Assembly: GCF_007858445.1 (NCBI RefSeq)
Contig: NZ_VIGV01000007.1
Location: 79,027 to 143,026 of the forward strand
Direction: 5' to 3'
DNA length: 64,000 bases
Origin: Tsukamurella sputi
Lineage (GTDB): Bacteria > Actinomycetota > Actinomycetes > Mycobacteriales > Mycobacteriaceae
Shown here: in pieces, positions 54,345-62,908 of the stretch
Layout: every line of letters starts with the position of its first letter
Position numbering within the stretch: position 1 is the stretch's first letter
The notes under the pieces: generated by a model
The model's input: only the letters and a program-made list of their open reading frames with translations
What the model was told of the DNA's origin: nothing
Database searches by the model: none
Program-made: the position numbers and the translations under genes

Positions 54345-56027
54345 TCAGGCGAGGCGTTCGACCAGGTCGCCCGGGCGCGCGAGCGGGGGCACGAGGGCCA
54401 CGGCACGGCGCCCCACGGCGTCCCGCAGGTGCGGCGTCGCGACCGTCGTGGGCAGGCGCCATCGCCCCTGCCCGTCGGGTTCCACGGGGAGCATGCGCCA
54501 GCGGTCGTCGGGGTTGGCGTCCGCCAGGGGGAGCAGTTCGACGGTGCGCGGCTCCTCGCGCAACAGCGCCTCGCGCAGCGGCCGGGCGAGCAGCGCGGCG
54601 CCGAGCATCGCCGCCATCGGATTGCCACCCAGCCCCACCACGATCGGGCCGTCCGGCACCGTCGCCACGAGGAGAGAGCCGCCGGGGCGGACGTCCACCC
54701 CGTCGACGAGCACCGTCGCGCCCGCCTCGTCCAGTGCGCCGCGCAGCCGATCCGCGGCCCCTCGACCGGTCGCCCCGATGATCGCCACGACGTCGGCGCC
54801 GTCCGGCAGGAGCGCGGCCCCGAACGCCGCGGGCGCGTCCCGCAGGTGCGGTCCCCGCCGTACGTCGGCGCCAGCAGTCCCGAAGATCGCGGAAACGGGA
54901 CCCCACGCGGTCTCGGGCAGCCCGGTCCGGCCGGGCGCCCCGACCTCATCGCCCGAGGTGTGCAGCCGGATCCGTAGCGGACCGCGGGAGCCGATCGCCT
55001 GCACCCCGGCGGCCGTCGCCAGGGATACGGCGGCCGCGTCGATCGCAGTGCCCGCCGGTGCGAGCGTCGTACGCACCCGCCACGCCGAACCGGCCCGTCG
55101 GACGTCGTCACGATCGGGATCCGTGCAGCCGATCAGGTCTCCGTCGCGCACGATCTCCTCGTCGCGGACCACACGATCGGCCCCGGCTGGGAGACGTGCG
55201 CCGGTGGCGATCCGCACGGCGGTCCCGCGCGTGAGCTGCGGTGCGTCGTGGCCGGCGAGCGCGGCACCGTCGATCGGGCGCCACGGCGACGGCCCCGCGA
55301 CCGCCCACCCGTCCATCGCGGACTGATCGAAGGGCGGGAAAGGTGCGGCCGCGACGAGCGACTCCGCCAGCACGGCCCCCGTCACGAGCGGTCCGCGGGC
55401 GGAGGGGAGAGCGGGAAGGGTCGTGCGCAGCAGTCGGCGGACGGCGAGCGGAGACGCGACGGCGCGGTCCAGATCCGCCGGGGTGTCCACGTCGGCGAGC
55501 GGCAGTCGGAGCCGGGGCGCGTCCGGCGGGACGATCGCTCGCACGGGCGCGCCGGTGACGTCACCGACGCCCGCGAGCGCGGCGCGCAGGGCCGCGACGT
55601 CCCAGACGGCGAGCAGGTACTGGGGCCGTCCGTGCGCGTCCTCGGCGAGCGCCATCGTCGCTCCGGTCTCGGCTCGCAGCGCGGCGAGCCGGGTCAGCTG
55701 CGACGGCTCGATCTCGGGGACGTCGGCGGCGATGACCGCGACGGTCCTTGCGGCGGAGGGGATCGCGGCGAGTCCCGCCGCGATCGCGGCGAGCGGGCCG
55801 GCCCCCGCCGGATCCTCGCGGACCACCGTCACCTGCCTCGGTACGACCCGCGGCGGCCCCACCACGACGGTGGGCGCACCGCCCGCCGCCGCGATGGCGG
55901 CGTCGAGCAGCCGGCGTCCGCCGACCTGGACCTCGGGTTTGTCCCGTCCGAGGCGGCGGGCGCCGCCACCGGCCACGACGACGGCCGCGTCGCAGGACGC
56001 GGCGGGGTCGTGGTCAGTAGACGTCAC
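54345..56027 (-). CDS. MobA-MoeA fusion (molybdenum cofactor synthesis)
   Basis: 560 residues from the GTG at 56027. The N-terminal MobA part (about 1-185) has VVVAGGGARRLGRDKP, the nucleotidyltransferase loop, and adds GMP to molybdenum cofactor. The C-terminal MoeA part (about 195-560) has PPFDQSAMDGWAV and TSGDEV and inserts molybdenum. Both activities are needed for the bis-MGD cofactor of NasN. The start overlaps the nasN end by 14 bases, so it is coupled to its client enzyme. Confidence 0.87.
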   Translation of the reverse strand: MTSTDHDPAASCDAAVVVAGGGARRLGRDKPEVQVGGRRLLDAAIAAAGGAPTVVVGPPRVVPRQVTVVREDPAGAGPLAAIAAGLAAIPSAARTVAVIAADVPEIEPSQLTRLAALRAETGATMALAEDAHGRPQYLLAVWDVAALRAALAGVGDVTGAPVRAIVPPDAPRLRLPLADVDTPADLDRAVASPLAVRRLLRTTLPALPSARGPLVTGAVLAESLVAAAPFPPFDQSAMDGWAVAGPSPWRPIDGAALAGHDAPQLTRGTAVRIATGARLPAGADRVVRDEEIVRDGDLIGCTDPDRDDVRRAGSAWRVRTTLAPAGTAIDAAAVSLATAAGVQAIGSRGPLRIRLHTSGDEVGAPGRTGLPETAWGPVSAIFGTAGADVRRGPHLRDAPAAFGAALLPDGADVVAIIGATGRGAADRLRGALDEAGATVLVDGVDVRPGGSLLVATVPDGPIVVGLGGNPMAAMLGAALLARPLREALLREEPRTVELLPLADANPDDRWRMLPVEPDGQGRWRLPTTVATPHLRDAVGRRAVALVPPLARPGDLVERLA

Positions 56028-59000
56028 GCACGTATCTCCGTTCGGCGGACAGCGCCGCCACGTAGGCGTCCGCGCTGCGCGGGGCCATGTGGCCGTGTTC
56101 GGCGACGATACCGCGCAGCGCCTCGTCCACGTCGCGGGCCATGCGCGCCGCGTCGCCGCACACGTAGAGGTGCGCTCCGCGTCGGATCCATTCCCACAGC
56201 TCGGCGGCGTGCTCGCGCATCCGGTCCTGCACGTACACCTTGTGGTCCGCATCGCGGGAGAAGGCGGTGTCCATCCGGGTGAGCGCGCCGTCGGCCGCGA
56301 GAGCGTCGAGCTCGGCGCGGTAGTAGAAGTCGGTCGCCTCGTGCTGTTCGCCGAAGAACAGCCAGTTGGGGCCCGTCGCACCGGCGCGGGCCCGATCGTG
56401 CAGGAATCCGCGGAAGGGCGCGATCCCCGTGCCCGGCCCGATCATGATCGCCGGCACCGTCGGGTCCTCCGGCGGCAGGAAGGCGCGGGTCGGCTGCACG
56501 AAGACGTCGACTGCGTCGCCCACCTCCAGCCGGGCGAGGAAGGTCGAGCAGGTTCCGCCCCGGCGCCTGCCGGCGTGGTCGAAGGACACCACCGAGACGG
56601 TGATCGAGACGCGCTCGGGGTTCTCTCGGGGGCTCGACGAGATCGAGTACAGCCGCGGAGTCAGCGGCCGTAACAGCGCCTCCCACTCGTGTGGGTCCGC
56701 CTGCACCGGATGTTCTGCGAGGAGGTCGAGGAGCTGGCGGCCCCAGGTCCACCCGGCGAACGTCGTGGGGTCGTCCAGGACTCGGTGCAGCTCGTCGCTC
56801 GCGCCGGAACGGTCGGCGACGAAGCGCAGGACTTCTGGAGTGATCCGCGTGAGGTCCATGCGCTCCAGGGCCACGGTGTCACGGTCGACCCCGGTCCGGG
56901 CGCAGAACTCCTCGATCACCGCGCCGCCGTTCACCGGCCACACCCCGAGCGCGTCGCCGGCGCGGTAGGCCAGCTCCGCGGACGGAAGCTCGAAGGTGAA
57001 GCGGCGGACATCCTTCGCTGAACCCTCCCCGGACAGCCGATCGGACTCCACCAGCCGAGTCCGCAGCGGCTCGTTCCGAGAGGGCCCCGTCGGGGTGTCC
57101 GTCGCTCGCGTGATCGGCGCGGCATCGGGGTCCAGCGCGGACACCACGGCATCGAGCCAGACGGCGGCGGTCTCGGCGTAGTCGGGCTCGCACGAGGCCC
57201 GTGGTGCGAGCCGCGTCGCGCCCAGGTGCTCCAGGCGGGCATCGAGCTTGCGCGCGAAACCGCAGAAGTCCGCGTAGGACGGATCGCCGAAGCCCAGAAC
57301 GGAGAACCGCAGGCCGCCGAGGTCGCCGGGCTCCGCCCCGGCCAGCGCGTCCCACAGGGCGACGCCGTTGTCGGGGGCGTCGCCGTCGCCGGTGGTGGCC
57401 ACCAGGAAGACGACGGTCCCGGTCAGGTCCGCCGGTGCGACCCGCTCGGCGCCGACGACCTTCGCCGTCATGCCCGCGCTCCGCAGTGCGGCGGCGCACT
57501 CCGCGGCACAGCCCTCGGCGGTCCCGGTCTGCGACGCCCACACCACGGTCACCGCCGGAGTCGTCGCGTCCGCCGGGGTGGACTCGGCGCCGTAGACGCC
57601 GGCGAGGACGCCCTCGAGCCAGGCCCGCGCCATCGGGGAGAGCGGCGCGTCGTCCGGCACCGTCGGCACGCCGGTCGGAGGAGCGACGCTCAGACCCGTG
57701 AGCAGGCCGCCGAGGTAGCCGGAGGCCTCGGCGGAGAGCTCGCCGGGGCCGGAGGCGTACGGCGCCAGTGCTGCGGCGAGCGGCGATCCGGAACGATCGG
57801 CGGGCTCCGGATGATCTGCGGGGACGGGGGTGAGCGCGACCGCGCAGACCTTGAACTCCGGCTGCAGGGACTCGGGGTCGACGGCGTCGTTGGTCACCGC
57901 GTTCACGGCCACGTCCTCTCCGAAGGAGTCGGCGAAATGCATGGGCGCGAAGCAGACTCCGGGGCGCACCGCGTCGTCGACGGCCACCGGCAGGGTGGCC
58001 CCGCCACGCCGGCTGGAGACGCGCACCCGTACCCCGGTGGTGAGACCGAGCCGGTCGGCGTCCTCGGGGTTGAGCTGGAGGAAGGGAGCGGGGTCGAGGC
58101 GGTTCAGCTTCGCGACGCGCCCCGTCTTGGTCATGGTGTGCCACTGGTGCGCGAGACGCCCCGTGGTGAGGACCAGGGGGTACTCATCGTCGGGGAGTTC
58201 CGCGGGCGGTAGGTAGGGCCGCGCGAGGAAACGAGCGCGGCCGGAGGGGGTGGCGAAGAAGGGGCCGCGGGCGGTGTCCGCGGGGTCGAGGTAGCGGATC
58301 GGGTTCCGGTCGGCTCCGCCCGGCGCGGCGGGCCACTGGACGGGTCCGCGCGCCAGCCGCGCGTGGTCCACGCCGCGCAGGTCCCAGCCGGTGCGCGGGT
58401 TGTGGAAGGCCTTGAGCTCCTCGAAGACCGCTGCGGCGTCGGGGTAGTCGAAGTCCGCGCCGTGGCCGAGCTCGGCGGCGACCAGGCAGATCAGCTTCCA
58501 GTCGGGGAGCGCGTCGCCGGGCGGGGGCGTCGCGGCGGCGGTCCGCGTGAGGGAACGTTCCGAATTGACCATCACGCCGTCGGTCTCGGCCCAGAGCGCC
58601 GCGGGGAGCACCACATCGGCGTAGGCCGAGGTCTCGGTGCCGGTGTAGGCGTCCTGCACCACCACCAGTTCGGCCGCGCGCAGCGCGTCGATCACGGTGG
58701 AGCGGTTCGCCATCGACGCCACCGGATTGCTGCAGATGATCCACGCCGCCTTGATCGAGCCGCCGGCGAGGTCCCGGTACATCTGCACCGTGCCCTGGCC
58801 GGCGTCGCTTCGGATCGTGCCCTCCGGCAGCCCCCAGAGCGCCTCGGTGTGCGCGCGGTCGTCGCCGTCCAGCGCGGAGCGTTGCCCGGGGAGTCCCGGT
58901 CCCATGTAGCCCATCTCGCGGCCGCCCATCGCGTTGGGCTGGCCGGTGAGGGAGAAGGGGCCCGAGCCGGTACGGCAGATCGCGCCGGTCGCCAGGTGCA

Positions 59001-59928
59001 GGTTGCACAGTGCGATCGTGTTCCAGGTGCCGTGGGTGGACTGGTTCAGTCCCATGGTCCACAGGCTGGTCCAGTTCGCGGCTCCCCCGATGAGCTCGGC
59101 GGCGCGCTCGATGTCGGCTGCGGCGAGGCCCGTGATCTCGGCGACGCGGTCCGTCGGATAGTCCTCGAGGAAGGCGGGCATGGCGTCCCAGCCCTCGGTG
59201 TGCTGCGCGATGAAATCGCGGTCCAGCACGTTCTGCTCGGACAGCACGCGGAGCAGGCCGTTGAGCAGCGCCAGGTCGGTGCCCGGCCGGATCGGCAGGT
59301 GCAGATCGGCTTTCGCCGCGGTCGCGGTGCGGCGCGGGTCCACGACGATGAGCTTCGCCCCGGCCTTGACCCGGTCCATCATGCGCAGGAACAGGATCGG
59401 GTGGCAGTCTGCCATGTTCGCGCCGATGACCAGGAAGACATCGGCGTGGTCGAGGTCGTCGTAGCTCCCGGGCGGACCGTCGGCGCCGAGCGACTGCTTG
59501 TAGCCGGTGCCCGCGCTCGCCATGCACAGCCGCGAGTTGGACTCGATCCACTTCGTGCGCAGGAAGCCTTTGGCGAGCTTGGTGGCCAGGTACTGCGCCT
59601 CCAGCGTCATCTGCCCGCTGACGTAGAGAGCGATCGCGTCGGGGCCGTACTCGTCGCGGATGGCGCGCAGGCGCCGCCCGGTCTCGGCGACCGCTTCCGC
59701 GAGGCCGACGGGGCCGCGAGGCGCGTCCCGGTCCGCGCGCAGTTCGGCGCGGGTCTGGCGGCCACCCGCGGCGAGCAGGTCGACCGTGGTGGAGCCCTTC
59801 GTGCACAGCCGGCCCCGATTCGCCGGGTGGTCCTTCGTACCCGTGGAACGCGAGACTGCACCGTCGCGCACGTGCAGGGTGAGGCCACACCCCACGCCGC
59901 AATATCCGCACACCGTCTCGATGTCCAT
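56014..59928 (-). CDS. nasN: assimilatory nitrate reductase fused to diflavin reductase (NasN-type)
   Basis: 1304 residues. N-terminal molybdopterin oxidoreductase: [4Fe-4S] cysteines C7, C10, C14, C42 and the SRLCMASAGTGYKQS Mo region near 135. After about residue 785 comes a flavodoxin domain (VVWASQTGTAEG), a CysJ-like FAD domain (RLYSISSSP near 1090) and an NADPH domain (GPGTGIAPFRGFL near 1163; VQDRM, VCGDAARMARDV). The protein thus carries NADPH-to-nitrate electron transfer in one chain, as reported for mycobacterial NasN. Cytosolic, no signal peptide. A GlnR-like box is upstream. Confidence 0.93.
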   Translation of the reverse strand: MDIETVCGYCGVGCGLTLHVRDGAVSRSTGTKDHPANRGRLCTKGSTTVDLLAAGGRQTRAELRADRDAPRGPVGLAEAVAETGRRLRAIRDEYGPDAIALYVSGQMTLEAQYLATKLAKGFLRTKWIESNSRLCMASAGTGYKQSLGADGPPGSYDDLDHADVFLVIGANMADCHPILFLRMMDRVKAGAKLIVVDPRRTATAAKADLHLPIRPGTDLALLNGLLRVLSEQNVLDRDFIAQHTEGWDAMPAFLEDYPTDRVAEITGLAAADIERAAELIGGAANWTSLWTMGLNQSTHGTWNTIALCNLHLATGAICRTGSGPFSLTGQPNAMGGREMGYMGPGLPGQRSALDGDDRAHTEALWGLPEGTIRSDAGQGTVQMYRDLAGGSIKAAWIICSNPVASMANRSTVIDALRAAELVVVQDAYTGTETSAYADVVLPAALWAETDGVMVNSERSLTRTAAATPPPGDALPDWKLICLVAAELGHGADFDYPDAAAVFEELKAFHNPRTGWDLRGVDHARLARGPVQWPAAPGGADRNPIRYLDPADTARGPFFATPSGRARFLARPYLPPAELPDDEYPLVLTTGRLAHQWHTMTKTGRVAKLNRLDPAPFLQLNPEDADRLGLTTGVRVRVSSRRGGATLPVAVDDAVRPGVCFAPMHFADSFGEDVAVNAVTNDAVDPESLQPEFKVCAVALTPVPADHPEPADRSGSPLAAALAPYASGPGELSAEASGYLGGLLTGLSVAPPTGVPTVPDDAPLSPMARAWLEGVLAGVYGAESTPADATTPAVTVVWASQTGTAEGCAAECAAALRSAGMTAKVVGAERVAPADLTGTVVFLVATTGDGDAPDNGVALWDALAGAEPGDLGGLRFSVLGFGDPSYADFCGFARKLDARLEHLGATRLAPRASCEPDYAETAAVWLDAVVSALDPDAAPITRATDTPTGPSRNEPLRTRLVESDRLSGEGSAKDVRRFTFELPSAELAYRAGDALGVWPVNGGAVIEEFCARTGVDRDTVALERMDLTRITPEVLRFVADRSGASDELHRVLDDPTTFAGWTWGRQLLDLLAEHPVQADPHEWEALLRPLTPRLYSISSSPRENPERVSITVSVVSFDHAGRRRGGTCSTFLARLEVGDAVDVFVQPTRAFLPPEDPTVPAIMIGPGTGIAPFRGFLHDRARAGATGPNWLFFGEQHEATDFYYRAELDALAADGALTRMDTAFSRDADHKVYVQDRMREHAAELWEWIRRGAHLYVCGDAARMARDVDEALRGIVAEHGHMAPRSADAYVAALSAERRYVRDVY

Positions 59929-59972
59929 GCCGTCACGGTGCCCGCGCGGTGTTTCCGGGGCCGGGCCGCATT

Positions 59973-59988
59973 GTTACGACGGTGTCAC
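59973..59988 (-). promoter_or_regulatory. GlnR-like box upstream of nasN
   Basis: On the minus strand GTGAC-ACCGTC-GTAAC fits GTNAC-n6-GNAAC without mismatch. It is 45-60 bases before the nasN start, consistent with activation by GlnR under nitrogen limitation. Confidence 0.6.
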
Positions 59989-60038
59989 CGGGTGCGCGCC
60001 GATCCGTGTCCGCGCCTGTGCGGTGACGCCGGGCCGGC

Positions 60039-60977
60039 TCAGACCAAGCGCGGCAGGACCTCGGCGTGCAGGCGCTCCATCTGCTCCCGGTCCGCGTCGA
60101 CATCGTGTCCCATCGGATTGAGGAGGATCGTCTCCGCGCCGGCGGCGAGGACCTCGGCGAGGCCGTCGGCGACCTGGTCGGGTGTTCCGGCGACGGCGAC
60201 GTCGCCGAACCGGGAGACCAGGTCTCCGTAGATCCGGTGGAGCCCCTCGTCGGCCCGGCGCCGAGCGCGAGCGGAATCGTCGTCGACGACGACGTAGACC
60301 CGCTTACCGATCCGGAATCCGGTGCCGTCGCGCCCCTGCCGGACCAACTCCTCACGGACGGTGGCCACCGCGCCGCGGAAGTGCTCCGTCGTCGAGGAGC
60401 CCGCGCCCATGAAGCCGTTGCCGAGCCGCACCGCACGGGCGAGAGCCTTGGGCGCGCCGCCGCCGAACCACAGGGGCGGGTGCGGTCGCTGTTCGGGCTT
60501 GAGCGGGATCGGGACGCCGTCGACGTCCCTGAAGCGGCCGTGGAAGGTCACCGTCGGATCGTCCGCCCAGGCGGCCTTCATGAGGTGGATGCCCTCCGTG
60601 TAGGACCCGATGAAGGTCTCGCGGGCGACGCCGAAGGCGGCGAACGGACGGAAGTCGCCGCCGGAGCCCACGCCGAGGTCGAGTCGCCCGTGGCTGATCC
60701 GATCGACCGCAGTGGCCGCGGCCGCGAGCTGCAGTGGGTCGTGCAGCGAGGAGACGATCACCGCGACGCCCAGGCGCAGCCGGCTGGTGCACGCCGCGGC
60801 CCAGGACAACAGTTCCAGCGGTGCGAGCATCGGCGCACCGCCCACCGTCTGCTCCGACGTCCAGCCGCCCTCGAAACCGAGTTCCTCGGCGCGGGCGAGA
60901 TAGGCGCGCAGCGGATCCGGCTCGAAGGGGCCGTCGAGGATCTGCGGAATCGAGATCGAGAAGGTCGGAGCGCCCAT
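60039..60977 (-). CDS. LLM-class F420-dependent oxidoreductase
   Basis: 312 residues from the ATG at 60977. TIM-barrel luciferase-like fold with RLRLGVAVIVSSLHDPLQLAAAAT, ISHGRLDLGVGSGGDFRPF and PPLWFGGGAPKALARAVRLGNGFMG. Actinobacterial members use F420. Substrate unknown; divergent from uppP. Confidence 0.85.
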   Translation of the reverse strand: MGAPTFSISIPQILDGPFEPDPLRAYLARAEELGFEGGWTSEQTVGGAPMLAPLELLSWAAACTSRLRLGVAVIVSSLHDPLQLAAAATAVDRISHGRLDLGVGSGGDFRPFAAFGVARETFIGSYTEGIHLMKAAWADDPTVTFHGRFRDVDGVPIPLKPEQRPHPPLWFGGGAPKALARAVRLGNGFMGAGSSTTEHFRGAVATVREELVRQGRDGTGFRIGKRVYVVVDDDSARARRRADEGLHRIYGDLVSRFGDVAVAGTPDQVADGLAEVLAAGAETILLNPMGHDVDADREQMERLHAEVLPRLV

Positions 60978-61126
60978 GCCCCCAGCGTAGGCCCGCCGTG
61001 GGCCGCGGCGCCCGATGTGACCGGTTTGGCTCGCGGGTTTTCGGACAATTGCCCCGCCCAGCACCGAGTGGTCACTCACGTCCGGTAGAGAAGGGCGCTG
61101 ACGACCGAGCGAAGGAGTGGAACGCA

Positions 61127-62032
61127 GTGGCTGGATTGACATGGGTCGAGGCGGGCGTGATGGGCATCGTGCAGGGCGTGACGGAGTTGTTCCCCGTCTC
61201 GAGCCTCGGGCACAGCGTGCTGATCCCGGCAGTGGTGGGCGGGCAGTGGAAGTCCGACATGGACATGTCCGCCGACGGCTCGCCGTACCTGTCGTTCATC
61301 GTGGCCCTGCACGTCGCGACGGCGATCGGCCTCATCGTGTACTTCCGGCGCGATTGGTTGCGCTTGATCGGCGCCCTGTTCACCACGGTCCGTACTCGCC
61401 GGATCGAGACCAGCGATCAGCGTCTGATCTGGCTCATCATCGCGGCGACGATCCCCGTCGGACTGGTGGGCCTGGTGGCCGACCACTTCATGCGGACCCA
61501 CCTGGCCAAGCCGGTGCCCACGGCGCTGATGCTCATCGTCAACGGTTTCATCCTGCTCACCATCGAATACGTCACCGCCAAGCGCGGGCAGGTGGTGGCC
61601 GCGGAGTACGTCGACGAGCGGATCACCGGTCCCGAGGCCGACGAGCGCCTTGCGACCATGACCGTCGGTGAGGCGGTCACCGTCGGGGCGGCGCAGATCC
61701 TCGCGCTGGCGCCGGGCATCTCCCGGTCCGGCGTCACCACCACGGCCGGTCTGGCCAAGGGCATGACGCGTGAGGATGCCGCGCGCTTCGCCTTCCTCCT
61801 CGCGACCCCCGTGATCCTCGCCGCGGGCCTGCTCAAGTTGCCCGAGCTGTTCGCGGACGGGAACGGCATCTGGCCGCAGGTGATCTTCGGATCGGTGCTC
61901 TCCGGCGTCGGCGCGTACGTCTCGGTGCGATTCCTCACCAGGTACTTCGCGACGCGATCTCTGCGGCCCTTCGGCCTGTACTGCATCGTCGCCGGCGCGG
62001 CCGCCCTGGCTTTCGTGACCCTCGTCGCCTGA
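61127..62032 (+). CDS. uppP: undecaprenyl-diphosphatase UppP (BacA)
   Basis: 301-residue integral membrane phosphatase recycling undecaprenyl pyrophosphate for peptidoglycan synthesis; confers bacitracin tolerance. GTG at 61127 behind GAAGGAG. Motifs: GIVQGVTELFPVSSLGHSVL (N-terminal), and ALAPGISRSGVTTTAGLAKG (PGxSRSG) in the second half. Length is typical. Stop directly abuts the convergent ABC permease stop. Confidence 0.95.
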   Translation: MAGLTWVEAGVMGIVQGVTELFPVSSLGHSVLIPAVVGGQWKSDMDMSADGSPYLSFIVALHVATAIGLIVYFRRDWLRLIGALFTTVRTRRIETSDQRLIWLIIAATIPVGLVGLVADHFMRTHLAKPVPTALMLIVNGFILLTIEYVTAKRGQVVAAEYVDERITGPEADERLATMTVGEAVTVGAAQILALAPGISRSGVTTTAGLAKGMTREDAARFAFLLATPVILAAGLLKLPELFADGNGIWPQVIFGSVLSGVGAYVSVRFLTRYFATRSLRPFGLYCIVAGAAALAFVTLVA

Positions 62033-62908
62033 TCAGCCGATCTTCCGGCCGATCCGCCAGGCGCCCAGAGCCGTGAACACCGCGAACAGGGCCGCGAACA
62101 GCAGCCAGATCACCCACTCGGACACCTGCGCGGTGGCGATGTGGGGGAGCAGGCCGTACTCGTCCTGCACCTTCGCGCGGGCCTGTGAGGAATCGTCGAC
62201 GAGCGCGTCCAGCGGTGCGCGCGTGAAGGGACCGCGCATCACCGAGGCGGCCTGGTTCAGGGGCAGCAGGTTCATGAAGGTCACCACGCCGCTCGGCAGC
62301 GCGCCCACCGTGATGTAGGCGCCCGCGAGGAAGCCGCCCGCGGTCCCCACGATGGTGGCGACCGAGGTGAACACGGCGTTGGACTTGATGAACGTGACCA
62401 CCAGGCTCCAGATCGCCGAGAAGAGCAGGCAGAAGCCGATCAGCTGGACGAGCGCCTGGGCGAAGGCGCCGACCGGGAGTGCCGCCGAGTAGACGACCCC
62501 CAGGTACACCTCGGCCAGCACCAGCACGAGGGAGCTCAGGGCAGTCGAGACCAGGAAGGCTCCGAGCAGGTAGCTCAGGATCATCTGGAACCGGCTGATC
62601 GGGGAGACCAGGAAGTCGCGGAAGACGTTGCCCACCCTGTCGTTGACGAAGACGACCAGCGCGGACAGGCTCGTCGTGGCAGTGGTGATCATGACCAGGT
62701 TGGCGATCACCCAGGAGTAGACGAAGGCGTCGACGTCGTCGCTCGAGGCCGTGGGCAGTGAGGTCTTCAGTGCGCTCGTCTGCACCCCGCCGAGGAATGC
62801 CGAGAACAGCACGAAGAGGATGATCGGCGACAGCAGTGAGAAGAACACCGCGGCCGGATCCCGGAAGAAGACGACGACATTGCGCCTGGTGAGGTGGTAT
62901 AGCATCAT
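62033..62908 (-). CDS. ABC-2 type transporter permease (DrrB-like)
   Basis: 291 residues, six transmembrane helices, with the DrrB-family loop VNDRVGNVFRDFLVSPISRFQM. Pairs with the ATPase encoded upstream (4-base overlap, ATGA). Probable exporter of lipids or drugs; substrate unknown. Confidence 0.88.
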   Translation of the reverse strand: MMLYHLTRRNVVVFFRDPAAVFFSLLSPIILFVLFSAFLGGVQTSALKTSLPTASSDDVDAFVYSWVIANLVMITTATTSLSALVVFVNDRVGNVFRDFLVSPISRFQMILSYLLGAFLVSTALSSLVLVLAEVYLGVVYSAALPVGAFAQALVQLIGFCLLFSAIWSLVVTFIKSNAVFTSVATIVGTAGGFLAGAYITVGALPSGVVTFMNLLPLNQAASVMRGPFTRAPLDALVDDSSQARAKVQDEYGLLPHIATAQVSEWVIWLLFAALFAVFTALGAWRIGRKIG

